NCBI RefSeq assembly: GCF_002837185.1
Contig: NZ_KZ477991.1
Location: 186,001 to 250,000, forward strand
Direction of reading: 5' to 3'
DNA from: Pseudomonas fluorescens
Lineage (GTDB): Bacteria; Pseudomonadota; Gammaproteobacteria; Pseudomonadales; Pseudomonadaceae
Length of the DNA stretch: 64,000 bases
Shown here one piece after another: positions 29,402-38,950 of the stretch. Positions within the stretch are counted from its first letter, which is position 1; each line of letters begins with the position of its first letter. The position numbers were made by a program, and so were the translations under genes. The notes beneath the pieces are model-generated. The model did not search any database. It saw nothing but the letters and a program-made list of their open reading frames with translations, and was not told the DNA's origin.

Positions 29402-30559
29402 TCAGTTGAACAAGCCGTAGAAGAATAGACGGATGCTATCCCACACGCGGCGGAAGATACCACCTTCGTCGACGGCGTCCAGTGCGATCAGGTCGGCGCT
29501 GTGCACCACCTTGTCGTCCAGCTTGACTTCAACCTTACCGATCACATCACCCTTGGCGATTGGCGCAACCAGTTGCGGGTTCAGGGTCATGCTGGCAGCG
29601 AGCTTTTTCAGCTGGCCTTTAGGCATGGTCAGGGTCAGGTCATCGGCCAGGCCGGCCTTGACCTGGGAGGTCGCGCCCTTCCATACCGGTGCGGTCGCAA
29701 GCTCGGTGCCCTTCTGGTAGAAGGTCTGGGTTTCGAAGAAGCGGAAGCCGTAGGTCAGCAGTTTTTGCGTCTCGGCCGCACGGGCCTGCTCGCTGTTGGT
29801 GCCGAAGACCACGGCGATCAGGCGCTGGCCATCACGTACGGCGGACGACACCATGCAGTAGCCGGCTTCGTCGGTGTGACCGGTTTTCAGGCCGTCGACG
29901 GTCTTGTCGCGCCACAGCAACAGGTTGCGGTTAGGCTGCTTGATGTTGTTCCAGAAGAACTCCTTCTGGGAGTAGATCGCGTAGTGCACCGGGTCGACAC
30001 GGATGATCGCGCGGGCCAGGATTGCCATGTCGTGAGCCGACGAATAATGCTCCGGGTTCGGCAGGCCGGTCGGGTTCATGAAGTGGCTGTTGGTCATGCC
30101 CAGGTCGCCGGCCGTCTTGTTCATCATGTCGGCGAACGCATCTTCGCTGCCGGCGATGTGTTCGGCCAGGGCTACGCTGGCGTCGTTGCCGGACTGGATG
30201 ATGATGCCGTGCAGCAGGTCGCTGACAGTGACCTGCGAGCCGACCTTGATGAACATCCGCGAACCACCGGTACGCCAGGCGTTTTCGCTGACGGTCACCG
30301 GATCGTTCTCGCCGATCTGGCCGCGACGGATTTCCAGGGTCGCGATGTAGGCGGTCATCAGCTTGGTCAGGCTGGCAGGCGGCAGACGCACGTCACCACC
30401 GTTTTCGACCAGCACGTTGCCACTGGCGGCATCCATGAGGACCCAGGCCTTGGCGGCCAGTTGCGGGGAAGCCGGCACCATCTCAACCGCCCAGGCGGCC
30501 GGGGTGATGATCAGCGAGATAAGCAGGCACGTACGTTTGGCTAAGGTGGTGATGTTCAT
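29402..30559 (-). CDS. dacC: D-alanyl-D-alanine carboxypeptidase (PBP5/6 type)
   Basis: 385 residues. A signal peptide (to about residue 24) is followed by peptidase family S11 with the three penicillin-binding motifs: S63xxK66 in 'ASLTK', S123-G-N125 and K225-T-G. A C-terminal beta domain and an amphipathic end ('RVWDSIRLFFYGLFN') for membrane attachment complete the PBP5 plan. It trims the terminal D-Ala from pentapeptides and helps control cross-linking and cell shape. It lies 184 bp after rlpA and probably has its own promoter. Named after P. aeruginosa PA3999 by position. Confidence 0.94.
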   Translation of the reverse strand: MNITTLAKRTCLLISLIITPAAWAVEMVPASPQLAAKAWVLMDAASGNVLVENGGDVRLPPASLTKLMTAYIATLEIRRGQIGENDPVTVSENAWRTGGSRMFIKVGSQVTVSDLLHGIIIQSGNDASVALAEHIAGSEDAFADMMNKTAGDLGMTNSHFMNPTGLPNPEHYSSAHDMAILARAIIRVDPVHYAIYSQKEFFWNNIKQPNRNLLLWRDKTVDGLKTGHTDEAGYCMVSSAVRDGQRLIAVVFGTNSEQARAAETQKLLTYGFRFFETQTFYQKGTELATAPVWKGATSQVKAGLADDLTLTMPKGQLKKLAASMTLNPQLVAPIAKGDVIGKVEVKLDDKVVHSADLIALDAVDEGGIFRRVWDSIRLFFYGLFN

Positions 30560-30743
30560 CCGTCTCTCGAAATTGCTTATGGAAACTTGCCCTCGCGGGC
30601 AAAACTATTCAGACAGCCCGCTTCCAGACTGTCACGTGTTCGGTTGCCCGCTCACCCCTTGCCCCTGGGTTTTTATTGTTCAACGAGCCAACAACCAGGG
30701 CCCGGGCACGCGCACGCGCCTGAACCTTCAATCCTGTATTGCT

Positions 30744-31748
30744 TTATTCCGCGGTCACTACGCTGGGTTGCCCCAGGTTAGCCAGGCGCACGCTGTTCTG
30801 CACTTGCGCAACCTCGCTCGGCGAGCCGATCGGCCCCATGCGCACACGGTGCAGGGTCTGCTGGTTACGCACGATGGAGCTGATGAACACCGGCGCGCTG
30901 ACCATGCCGCTGAGCTTGGACCTTAACAGTTCTGCCGCATCCGGGTTGGCGAAAGCGCCCACCTGCAGGTACTGCCCGCCCACCTTGGAGGCACCGGGCG
31001 CCGCATGGGGCACGACCACGGTGTCCGGAGCATGCTGCGCCGGCGGCGGTGTCCATTGTTCGATCTTGCCGGTCGACGCCGTCACTTGCGGTTGCGGGGT
31101 TTGCGGCTCGTTGAGCATCAACGGCGCCGGCTTGCCACGCTGGGCCCAGTACTGCGCCGGGTCGATGCCTTCGACTTTCACCCGTGCGGTACCGATTTCG
31201 GCGTAACCGAGTTTCTTCGCAGCGGCATAGGAGAGGTCGATGATCCGGTCCGAATAGAACGGCCCACGGTCGTTGACCCGCAGGATCACGGTGCGGTTGT
31301 TGTCCAGGTTGGTCACGCGCACGTAGCTGGGCAGCGGCAGGGTCTTGTGCGCCGCACTCATGCCGTACAGGTCATACACTTCGCCGTTGGCGGTGTTCTG
31401 GCCGTGGAACTTGGTGCCGTACCAGGACGCCGTGCCCGACTGCACGTAGGTCCTGGATTCCTGCAGCGGGAAGTAATTCTTGCCCAGCACGGTATAGGGG
31501 TTGGCCTTGTAGGGGCCGGAGTGCAGGGTTGGCGTGGCATCCGGGATCTTGGACACATCCACATCCCACCACGGCGCGCCGTCCTTGTGCGCACGGTTGA
31601 TGTCCAGGCCCGGCTGGGCGCGAACCACCGCGCCGCCGGCCTTCTTGGCTGGCGCTCGATTCGGCGTCGTGGAGCAACTGGCGACCAGCAGGGACAACGC
31701 GGCGAACGCCACCAGCTTGAGCGGTTTTTTGAACGGCGATACCCGCAT
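30744..31748 (-). CDS. rlpA: Septal ring lytic transglycosylase RlpA
   Basis: 334 residues. Lipobox 'LLVASC' (C25), then a double-psi beta-barrel domain ('SGTASWYGTKFHGQNTANGE', 'LPLPSYVRVTNLDNNRTVIL', 'RVNDRGPFYSDRIIDLSYAA') and a C-terminal SPOR domain from about 255 ('YLQVGAFANPDAAELLRSKL'). In P. aeruginosa RlpA cleaves denuded glycan strands at the septum, and SPOR targets it there. The start codon overlaps the mltB stop by one base (TAATG), so the two transglycosylases are co-translated. Confidence 0.95.
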   Translation of the reverse strand: MRVSPFKKPLKLVAFAALSLLVASCSTTPNRAPAKKAGGAVVRAQPGLDINRAHKDGAPWWDVDVSKIPDATPTLHSGPYKANPYTVLGKNYFPLQESRTYVQSGTASWYGTKFHGQNTANGEVYDLYGMSAAHKTLPLPSYVRVTNLDNNRTVILRVNDRGPFYSDRIIDLSYAAAKKLGYAEIGTARVKVEGIDPAQYWAQRGKPAPLMLNEPQTPQPQVTASTGKIEQWTPPPAQHAPDTVVVPHAAPGASKVGGQYLQVGAFANPDAAELLRSKLSGMVSAPVFISSIVRNQQTLHRVRMGPIGSPSEVAQVQNSVRLANLGQPSVVTAE

Positions 31749-32764
31749 TACTTGTTGCCCCGTGCTTGAACCAGCTCGTCTGACAGCTGATGCACGGCCA
31801 TGGCGTACATCACACTGCGGTTATAACGCGTGATTGCGTAGAAATTCTTCAGGCCCATCCAGTATTCCGGGCCATTTTCACCTTCGAGGCGGAACGCCGT
31901 CACCGGCATATCATCACGTGGCGCATTCTGACTCGACCAGCCCAGCGCTCGCAACTCCCCGACGGTCTTCACCGGGTCGATACCCTGGGTCAGGCCTTCA
32001 TCGGCGCGCTCGCCCGTCACATCGGCGCGGACCACCACCGGTTCTCCGCCCACCCAGCCGTGACGCTTGAAGTAGCTGGCCACGCTGCCGATGGCATCGT
32101 CGGGGTTGCTCCAGATATTGATATGCCCGTCGCCGTCGAAATCCACCGCGTAGGCGCGAAAGCTGCTCGGCATGAACTGCGGCAAGCCCATCGCCCCGGC
32201 GTACGAGCCCTTGAGGGTCATCGGGTCGACCTGTTCTTCGCGGGCCAGCAGCAGGAATTCGCGCAGCTCCTTGCGGAAGAACTCGGCGCGCGGCGGGTAA
32301 TCGAAGCCCAGGGTCGACAACGCGTCGATCACCCGGTAACTGCCGGTGTTGCGCCCGTAGAAGGTTTCAATGCCGATGATCGCGACGATGACCTGGGCCG
32401 GCACGCCGTATTCCTGCTCGGCGCGGGCCAATACCGCCTCGTGCTGGCGCCAGAAGTCCACGCCCCGGGCCACGCGGGCGTCGGTGAGGAACATCGGGCG
32501 ATATTCCTTCCACTGCTTGACCCGCTCGGCCGGGCGCGAGATGGCGTCGAGGATCGCCTGCTTCTTGCGGGCTTCGCGAAACACGCCCATCAGCTGTTCA
32601 CCGGCGAAACCGTAGTCGCGGGTCATCTCACCGACGAATTCGGCGACCTGAGGTGAGCCATCGTAGTCACCGGCCTGCGCCTCCTGCGTGGCGCCCAGCA
32701 GCCCAATCAGGCCCATCCAGGACGCATGCCGAGTGGCCCAGCCGCGCATTACTTGCATTGACAT
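31748..32764 (-). CDS. mltB: Lytic murein transglycosylase B (SltB1/MltB)
   Basis: 338 residues, SLT_2 family. The catalytic Glu is in 'IIGIETFYGRNTGSYRVID'. Further marks are 'GSYAGAMGLPQFMPSSFRAY' and 'DFDGDGHINIWSNPDDAIGS'. The N-terminal hydrophobic segment ('WMGLIGLLGATQEAQAG') looks like a signal peptide without a lipobox cysteine, so the protein should be soluble in the periplasm, as for P. aeruginosa SltB1 (PA4001). The ATG at 32764 follows an AAGGTG site. It is part of the mrdA-rodA-mltB-rlpA elongasome operon. Confidence 0.94.
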   Translation of the reverse strand: MSMQVMRGWATRHASWMGLIGLLGATQEAQAGDYDGSPQVAEFVGEMTRDYGFAGEQLMGVFREARKKQAILDAISRPAERVKQWKEYRPMFLTDARVARGVDFWRQHEAVLARAEQEYGVPAQVIVAIIGIETFYGRNTGSYRVIDALSTLGFDYPPRAEFFRKELREFLLLAREEQVDPMTLKGSYAGAMGLPQFMPSSFRAYAVDFDGDGHINIWSNPDDAIGSVASYFKRHGWVGGEPVVVRADVTGERADEGLTQGIDPVKTVGELRALGWSSQNAPRDDMPVTAFRLEGENGPEYWMGLKNFYAITRYNRSVMYAMAVHQLSDELVQARGNK

Positions 32765-32775
32765 CTTCACCTTAT

Positions 32776-33921
32776 TCAAACCTGAGCGATCCATTTGCGA
32801 TGCGTATGAATCGACATCAAAACCCCAAACGCTGACAGCAATGTCACCAGCGAAGTTCCGCCGTAGCTAATGAATGGCAACGGCACCCCAACCACCGGCA
32901 GCAGGCCACTGACCATACCGATGTTGACGAAAACATAAACAAAAAACGTCATGGTCAGACTGCCGGCCAGCAACTTGCCGAACAGCGTCTGCGCCTGTGC
33001 GGTAATCACCAGCCCGCGCCCGATCAACAGCAAATAGATCAGCAGCAGCGCACAAATGCCTACCAGGCCGAACTCTTCGCCCATCACCGCGATAATGAAG
33101 TCGGTGTGGCTTTCGGGCAAAAAGTCCAGGTGCGATTGGGTACCCAGCAGCCAGCCCTTGCCGAACACGCCGCCGGAGCCGATGGCGGCCTTGGACTGGA
33201 TGATGTTCCAGCCCGTACCCAGCGGGTCGCTTTCGGGGTCGAGGAACGTCAGGATCCGCTGCTTCTGGTAGTCGTGCATAAAGAAGAACCACATGGCCAC
33301 CGCCACCGGCACGGCAGCGGCCAGCACGCTGAGAATCCAGCGCCAGCGCAGGCCGCCCATGAACAGCACGAACGCGCCGCCCGCCAGGATCAGCAACGAA
33401 GTGCCGAGGTCCGGCTGGCGCACGATAAGAATGAACGGCACGCCGATCAGGACCAGGCTGATCCCCACATGCTTGAGCTGTGGCGGCAAGGTGCGCTTGG
33501 ACAGGTACCAGGCGATGGTGGCCGGCATCAGGATTTTCATGAATTCCGACGGCTGGAAGCGAATCACCCCCGGAATGTTGATCCAGCGGGTCGCGCCCAT
33601 GGCGTTGTGACCCATCACGTCCACCACCACCAGCAGCAACACTCCGGCGACATAACCCAGCGGCACCCAGCGCGCCATGAAACGCGGCTCGAGCTGGGCG
33701 ATCACCACCATCGACAACAGGCCCAGGCCGAATGACGACGCTTGCTTGATCAGCAGGTCCCAGTTCTTGCCGCTGGCCGAATACAGCACGAACAGACTGC
33801 CAGCCGCCAGTATCAGCAGCAGCACCAGCAACGGGCCATCAATGTGCATGCGTTGCAGCAACGTCGCACGGCGACGCATCACATCTTCACTGGAGAGGAT
33901 GCGGTCAAAATTACTCTTCAC
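32776..33921 (-). CDS. rodA: Rod-shape SEDS glycosyltransferase RodA
   Basis: 381 residues with about ten membrane helices, SEDS family. RodA polymerises lipid II glycan strands during elongation, together with PBP2. Family segments are 'WDLLIKQASSFGLGLLSMVV', 'GATRWINIPGVIRFQPSEFM', 'RQPDLGTSLLILAGG' and 'PLPFISYGGTSLVTLLSAFG'. I chose a GTG at 33921 because a GAGG site precedes it and the 14 extra residues (VKSNFDRILSSEDV) look coding; it overlaps mrdA by 11 bp. The ATG at 33879 is an alternative giving 367 residues, the length I recall for P. aeruginosa. Confidence 0.95.
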   Translation of the reverse strand: MKSNFDRILSSEDVMRRRATLLQRMHIDGPLLVLLLILAAGSLFVLYSASGKNWDLLIKQASSFGLGLLSMVVIAQLEPRFMARWVPLGYVAGVLLLVVVDVMGHNAMGATRWINIPGVIRFQPSEFMKILMPATIAWYLSKRTLPPQLKHVGISLVLIGVPFILIVRQPDLGTSLLILAGGAFVLFMGGLRWRWILSVLAAAVPVAVAMWFFFMHDYQKQRILTFLDPESDPLGTGWNIIQSKAAIGSGGVFGKGWLLGTQSHLDFLPESHTDFIIAVMGEEFGLVGICALLLIYLLLIGRGLVITAQAQTLFGKLLAGSLTMTFFVYVFVNIGMVSGLLPVVGVPLPFISYGGTSLVTLLSAFGVLMSIHTHRKWIAQV

Positions 33922-35809
33922 GGGCCGTAACCTCGGGGCTTGAAGGGGGGCCGCCATATTCGGGCTTGAGCTTGCCGTCGGGGGCCAGCAGCCAGGCATC
34001 CATGATCTGGCGCACCACAGGCGCGGCCACACCGGAGCCGGACTCGCCGTTCTCCACCATCACCGCCACCACGATTTTCGGGTCATCGGCAGGGGCAAAG
34101 CCGACAAACAAGGCGTGGTCGCGGTGGCGCTCCTGCACCTTGGAGCGGTCATATTTTTCACCCTGCTTGATCGCGACCACCTGAGCGGTACCGCTCTTGC
34201 CGGCGATGCGGTATTGCGCGCCGAGCGCCGCCTTGCGTGCGGTGCCGCGAGCGCCATGCATCACCTGCTGCATGCCGTGATTGACCTTGGCCCAGTCGGA
34301 CGGGTCGCGCAGCACGATGTCGGGGATCGGGTTCTCATCCACCGGTTTCTCACCTTCGATGGTCCTGGCCAGGTGCGGCCGGTTCCACACGCCCTTGTTC
34401 GCCACCAGCGCCGTTGCCTGGGCCAGTTGCAGCGGGGTGGCCTGCATATAGCCCTGGCCAATGCCGAGGATCAGGGTTTCGCCGGGGAACCACGCCTGGC
34501 GGCGCGTCGCGCGCTTCCATTCGCGCGACGGCATCAGGCCGGGAGACTCTTCGAACATGTCCAGGGAGACCTTCTGACCGAGGCCGAACTTGCCCATGTA
34601 GGCCGCCAGGCGATCGATCCCCAGCTTGTGGGCCAGGTCATAAAAGTAGGTGTCGTTGGAGCGCATGATGGCGGTGTCCAGGTCGACATAGCCGTCACCG
34701 GAGCGGTTCCAGTTACGGTATTTGTGATCGTAGTTGGGCAGCATGTAATAGCCGGGGTCATAGACCCGGCTCGACGCGGTGACCACCCCCGAATCCAGGC
34801 CGGCAATCGCCACCGCCGGCTTGATGGTCGACCCCGGCGGATACAGGCCGCGCAGCACCCGGTTGAACAGCGGCCGGTCGATGGAGTCGCGCAACTCGGC
34901 GTAGGCCTTGAAGCTGATACCGGTCACGAACAGGTTGGGGTCGAAACTCGGCTGGCTGACCATGGCCAGGACTTCGCCAGTCTTCGGGTCCAGCGCCACC
35001 ACCGCACCGCGACGACCGCCCAGCGCCATTTCGGCGGCTTCCTGCAACTTGATGTCCAGGCTCAGCACGATGTCCTTGCCCGGCAATGGGTCAGTGCGCT
35101 TGAGCACGCGCAGCACGCGGCCACGGGCGTTGGTCTCGACCTCTTCGTAACCCACCTGGCCGTGCAGTTCGGGCTCGTAGAAACGCTCGATGCCGGTTTT
35201 GCCGATGTGATGGGTGCCGCTGTAATTGACCGGATCGAGGCTTTTCAGCTCTTTCTCGTTGATGCGCCCCATATAGCCGACCGAGTGGGCAAAGTGCGGC
35301 CCCTGCGGGTAATGCCGCACCAACTGCGCCACCACTTCCACGCCGGGCAGGCGGAACTGGTTCACTGCGATCCGCGCGATCTGCTCTTCGTTGAGCTCGA
35401 ACAGGATCGGCACCGGCTCGAAAGGCCGGCGCCCCTGCTTCATGCGTTTCTCGAAAATCCCCCGGTCTTCCGGCGTCAGCTGCAGCACTTCGACAATCAC
35501 ATCGAGCACTTGCTGCCAGTCACCGGAACGCTCGCGGGTCATGCTCAGGCTGAAGCTGGGCCGGTTATCCGCCACCACCACGCCATTGCGGTCGAAAATC
35601 AGCCCACGGGTCGGCGGGATCGGCTGCACATGCACCCGATTGTTTTCCGACAAGGTGGAGTGATACTCGTACTGGATCACCTGCAGGTAATACAGACGGG
35701 CGATCAGCACACCAATCAACGCCACCACCATGATCGCGCCAAACACCACGCGCGCGCGTACAAGACGTGCGTCCTTCTCGTGGTCCTTGATGCGGATTGG
35801 CTGGGTCAT
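33911..35809 (-). CDS. mrdA: Penicillin-binding protein 2 (elongation transpeptidase)
   Basis: 632 residues. One N-terminal membrane helix ('VVFGAIMVVALIGVLIARLY'), a PBP dimerisation domain and a transpeptidase domain with SxxK in 'YPPGSTIKPAVAI', SxN in 'MRSNDTYFYD' and KSG in 'IAGKSGTAQVV'. It cross-links new peptidoglycan during cell elongation as RodA's partner. The start is the ATG at 35809 (MTQPIRIKDHEK); a TTG two codons earlier is possible but less likely. It follows rlmH by 15 bp. Confidence 0.96.
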   Translation of the reverse strand: MTQPIRIKDHEKDARLVRARVVFGAIMVVALIGVLIARLYYLQVIQYEYHSTLSENNRVHVQPIPPTRGLIFDRNGVVVADNRPSFSLSMTRERSGDWQQVLDVIVEVLQLTPEDRGIFEKRMKQGRRPFEPVPILFELNEEQIARIAVNQFRLPGVEVVAQLVRHYPQGPHFAHSVGYMGRINEKELKSLDPVNYSGTHHIGKTGIERFYEPELHGQVGYEEVETNARGRVLRVLKRTDPLPGKDIVLSLDIKLQEAAEMALGGRRGAVVALDPKTGEVLAMVSQPSFDPNLFVTGISFKAYAELRDSIDRPLFNRVLRGLYPPGSTIKPAVAIAGLDSGVVTASSRVYDPGYYMLPNYDHKYRNWNRSGDGYVDLDTAIMRSNDTYFYDLAHKLGIDRLAAYMGKFGLGQKVSLDMFEESPGLMPSREWKRATRRQAWFPGETLILGIGQGYMQATPLQLAQATALVANKGVWNRPHLARTIEGEKPVDENPIPDIVLRDPSDWAKVNHGMQQVMHGARGTARKAALGAQYRIAGKSGTAQVVAIKQGEKYDRSKVQERHRDHALFVGFAPADDPKIVVAVMVENGESGSGVAAPVVRQIMDAWLLAPDGKLKPEYGGPPSSPEVTAREE

Positions 35810-35824
35810 CGACAATGGCGCAGA

Positions 35825-36292
35825 TTATTTGTGATAAGGGTGCCCGGACAGAACTGTCCAGGCGCGATACAGCTGTTCACCGATCAGGATCCTTACCAAC
35901 GGGTGCGGCAGCGTGAGCGCCGACAGCGACCAGCGCTGATCGGCCCGCGCACAGACTTCCGGCGCCAGCCCTTCGGGACCGCCGACCATGAAGTTGACGG
36001 TGCGCGAATCCAGGCGCCAGCGGTCCAGTTCCACCGCCAACTGCTCGGTGCTCCAGGGCTTGCCGTGCACTTCAAGAGTGACGATGCGCTCGTTGGGGCC
36101 GACCTTGGCCAACATGGCTTCGCCTTCCTGACGGATAAAGCGCGCCACGTCGGCGTTCTTGCCCCGGGTATTGAGCGGTATTTCCACCAGCTCAAGCGAA
36201 AGCTCGGCAGGCAGGCGCTTGGCATACTCGTGCCAGCCCTCTTCCACCCACTTGGGCATGCGTGAACCGACAGCGATCAGACGCAGGCGCAC
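35825..36292 (-). CDS. rlmH: 23S rRNA pseudouridine-1915 N3-methyltransferase
   Basis: 155 residues, SPOUT methyltransferase. It starts [20 protein letters not shown], and the knot region has '[20 protein letters not shown]' and '[18 protein letters not shown]', the standard RlmH signature. It modifies pseudouridine 1915 in helix 69 of assembled 70S ribosomes. It lies 9 bp after rsfS, another ribosome factor, in the conserved nadD-rsfS-rlmH-mrdA order. Confidence 0.97.
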
Positions 36293-36301
36293 AGCCGTTC
36301 C

Positions 36302-36796
36302 TTATTCCTGGTCTTTGTTGAGCTTGTCGAAGTGCGCATGGCCCACTTCCGGGCTGTGGTGCTTGCCATCGGCGGCACGGCTCTGCTCGGCGCCTTTCCA
36401 CAGACGCTCCAGGTCGTAGAACTGACGGGCGTTGGAGGTCATCATGTGCACGATCACGTCGTCCATGTCCAGCAGCACCCAGTCGCTGTCGCCCTTGCCT
36501 TCTTCACCCAGCGGCTTCACGCCCTGGGCTTTGACGGCTTCGCGCACCTTGTCCAGCATCGCGCCGATCTGGCGGTTGGAGGTACCGGTGGCGATGATCA
36601 TGTAGTCGGTGATGCTCTGCTTGTCGCGTACGTCCAGCACCTGGATGTCCTGGGCTTTCACGTCTTCCAGGGCCGCCACGGCGACTTTTACCAGCTCTTC
36701 GCCAGCCAGTTCCGGGCCAACGTGGGCTTCTACCGGCAGCGGTGCGCTTTTGAAGGTGCCTTTGCGCTTAACTTTGCTTACGTCTTTGTTCGTCAT
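36302..36796 (-). CDS. rsfS: Ribosomal silencing factor RsfS
   Basis: 164 residues. The core is from about residue 30: 'EELVKVAVAALEDVKAQDIQ', 'DYMIIATGTSNRQIGAMLDK' and 'VIVHMMTSNARQFYDLERLW'. RsfS binds L14 (uL14) and blocks joining of the subunits when nutrients are low. Compared with E. coli (105 residues) there is a basic N-terminal extension (TNKDVSKVKRKGTFKSAPLP) and a charged C-terminal tail. No in-frame ATG lies near the core start, so the long form is kept, although its ribosome binding site is weak. Confidence 0.93.
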   Translation of the reverse strand: MTNKDVSKVKRKGTFKSAPLPVEAHVGPELAGEELVKVAVAALEDVKAQDIQVLDVRDKQSITDYMIIATGTSNRQIGAMLDKVREAVKAQGVKPLGEEGKGDSDWVLLDMDDVIVHMMTSNARQFYDLERLWKGAEQSRAADGKHHSPEVGHAHFDKLNKDQE

Positions 36797-36865
36797 ATAA
36801 AACTCGTTTTGCTCGTATGTTCGGGCGCTCGCTGCACGATGGTACGTAGCGACAAGCGCGCCTTT

Positions 36866-37510
36866 TCAGTTCGACGCACGGTAAAGCCCGTGCGCATCGA
36901 TGTAGGCCAGGACCGCGTCAGGCACCAGGAAACGTACCGACTTACCGCTGGCCAGCAGTTGACGGATCTGGGTGGCGGACACCGCAAGCGGGGTCTGCCA
37001 GACGAATGCAATATTCCCGTTCGGCCCGGTCAGGGCCAAGGGGTCACTTACCGACCGCGCAGCCAGCAGGTTGCGCAAGGCATCCGGCGGTTCGCTGTCG
37101 GCATCCGGGCGTTGCAGAACCAGGATGTGGCAATGCTGGAGGAGTTCCTCCCAGCGGTGCCAAGAGGGCAGGCCGCAAAATGCGTCCCAGCCCAAAAGCA
37201 GAAACAACTGGTCATCGGCGGCCAACTCGGCGCGCATCAGCTCCAGGGTATCGACAGTGTAGGACGGTTTATCGCGCTTGAGCTCGCGATCATCCATCAC
37301 CAGTGGTGCTATGCCCTCCACCGCAACGCGCACCATTTCCAGGCGCTGCTGCGCGGACACCTGCGGCGTATCGCGGTGGGGCGGCCGAAAATTGGGCATC
37401 AGGCGCAATTCATCCAACGCCAGGGCATCCGCGACTTCCAGGGCACTGCGCAAATGGCCGATGTGCACGGGGTCGAAAGTACCGCCGAGCAGCCCGATGC
37501 GTTTAGCCAT
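36866..37510 (-). CDS. nadD: Nicotinate-nucleotide adenylyltransferase
   Basis: 214 residues. The nucleotidyltransferase signature is '[16 protein letters not shown]', and the C-terminal '[10 protein letters not shown]'-like segment appears as '[20 protein letters not shown]'. It makes NaAD from nicotinate mononucleotide and ATP in NAD synthesis. The ATG at 37510 shares one base with the proA stop (TGATG arrangement), indicating coupling. Length is typical. Confidence 0.97.
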   Translation of the reverse strand: MAKRIGLLGGTFDPVHIGHLRSALEVADALALDELRLMPNFRPPHRDTPQVSAQQRLEMVRVAVEGIAPLVMDDRELKRDKPSYTVDTLELMRAELAADDQLFLLLGWDAFCGLPSWHRWEELLQHCHILVLQRPDADSEPPDALRNLLAARSVSDPLALTGPNGNIAFVWQTPLAVSATQIRQLLASGKSVRFLVPDAVLAYIDAHGLYRASN

Positions 37511-38775
37511 CAAGTGCGCACGTGACCGTCGCCGAACACCACGTACTTCTCGCTGGTCAGGCCTTCCAGGCCGACCGGGCCGCGTGCGTGGAGCTTGTCG
37601 GTGGAAATGCCGATTTCCGCCCCCAGGCCGTACTCGAAACCATCGGCAAAGCGCGTCGAGGCATTGATCATCACCGAAGCGGAATCCACTTCATTGAGGA
37701 AACGCCGGGCATCGCTGAAATGCTCGGAGACGATGGCGTCGGTGTGCTTGGAGCCGTAGGTATTGATGTGTTCGATGGCCTGGTCCAGGTCGTCGACAAT
37801 GCGGATCGACAGGATCGGCGCCGTGTATTCGGTGTACCAGTCCTGCTCGGTTGCCTCGATCACGTCCGCGCCCAGCAGCGCACGGGTACGCTCGCAACCG
37901 CGCAACTCCACGCCCTTGTCGCGGTAAATGGCGGCCAGCGGCGGCAGCACGCGATCGGCAATGCCGGCGTGCACCAGCAGGGTTTCCATGGTGTTGCACG
38001 GTGCGTAGCGATGGGTCTTGGCGTTGTCGGCGATGCGGATCGCCTTGTCGAGGTCGGCGGCGATGTCGATAAAGACGTGGCACACGCCGTCCAGGTGCTT
38101 GATCACCGGCACCTTGGCGTCGCGGCTGACGCGCTCGATCAGGCTCTTGCCGCCACGGGGCACGATCACGTCAACGAACTCGGGCATGGTAATCAGCGCG
38201 CCAACCGCTGCGCGGTCGGTGGTTTCCACCACTTGCACCACCTCGGCGGGCAACTCGGCCACGGCCAGGCCCTGCTGGATGCAGGCCGCGATGGCACGGT
38301 TGGAATGGATCGCCTCGGAACCGCCGCGCAGGATGGTGGCGTTGCCCGACTTCAGACACAGGCTCGCGGCGTCGATGGTCACGTTCGGACGCGACTCGTA
38401 GATGATGCCGATCACACCCAGGGGGACGCGCATCTTGCCGACCTGAATGCCGGACGGCAGGTAACGCATATCGCGAATTTCACCGATGGGGTCAGGCAAC
38501 TTGGCCACCTGACGCAAGCCTTCGATCATGTCGTCGATACGCGCCGGGGTCAGTGCCAGACGATCCAGCAGGGCCGGTTCCAGGCCATTGGCGCGGCCGT
38601 TGGCCAGGTCCTGGTCGTTGGCGGCGGCCAACTCGGAGCGCGCAGCATCCAGAGCATCGGCGGCGGCCAGCAGGGCACGGTTCTTCTGCGCAGTGCTCGC
38701 ACGGGCGATCAACCGCGAGGCCTGACGGGCAGCGCGACCCAGGCGGGTCATGTAGTCAAGAACGGACTCAGTCAT
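37510..38775 (-). CDS. proA: Gamma-glutamyl phosphate reductase
   Basis: 421 residues of the aldehyde dehydrogenase superfamily. It reduces gamma-glutamyl phosphate to glutamate semialdehyde, the second step of proline synthesis. Marks are '[20 protein letters not shown]', '[16 protein letters not shown]', '[20 protein letters not shown]' and the catalytic-Cys region '[16 protein letters not shown]'. It heads the minus-strand block that runs to rlpA. proB is not in this window. Confidence 0.97.
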   Translation of the reverse strand: MTESVLDYMTRLGRAARQASRLIARASTAQKNRALLAAADALDAARSELAAANDQDLANGRANGLEPALLDRLALTPARIDDMIEGLRQVAKLPDPIGEIRDMRYLPSGIQVGKMRVPLGVIGIIYESRPNVTIDAASLCLKSGNATILRGGSEAIHSNRAIAACIQQGLAVAELPAEVVQVVETTDRAAVGALITMPEFVDVIVPRGGKSLIERVSRDAKVPVIKHLDGVCHVFIDIAADLDKAIRIADNAKTHRYAPCNTMETLLVHAGIADRVLPPLAAIYRDKGVELRGCERTRALLGADVIEATEQDWYTEYTAPILSIRIVDDLDQAIEHINTYGSKHTDAIVSEHFSDARRFLNEVDSASVMINASTRFADGFEYGLGAEIGISTDKLHARGPVGLEGLTSEKYVVFGDGHVRT

Positions 38776-38950
38776 GGGTCAGGAAGTCTTGGCAAAGAGG
38801 AAAGCGGCAGATTATAGCTGTGACGCCGCCTGACTGACAGCGGTGAGGGGCGGATGGTCGAAATGAACTGTAAAAACCTGGGGTTCAGCGGTAATTAAGG
38901 TGAGAGTTGTTATGATTCCGTCACATTTAGCCGTAATAACCCTGAACGTT

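Noticed and set aside
33879..33921. Shorter RodA starting at the ATG at 33879
   Set aside because: It is possible, but the GTG at 33921 has a better ribosome binding site and a plausible extra N-terminus, so the longer form is listed with the alternative noted.
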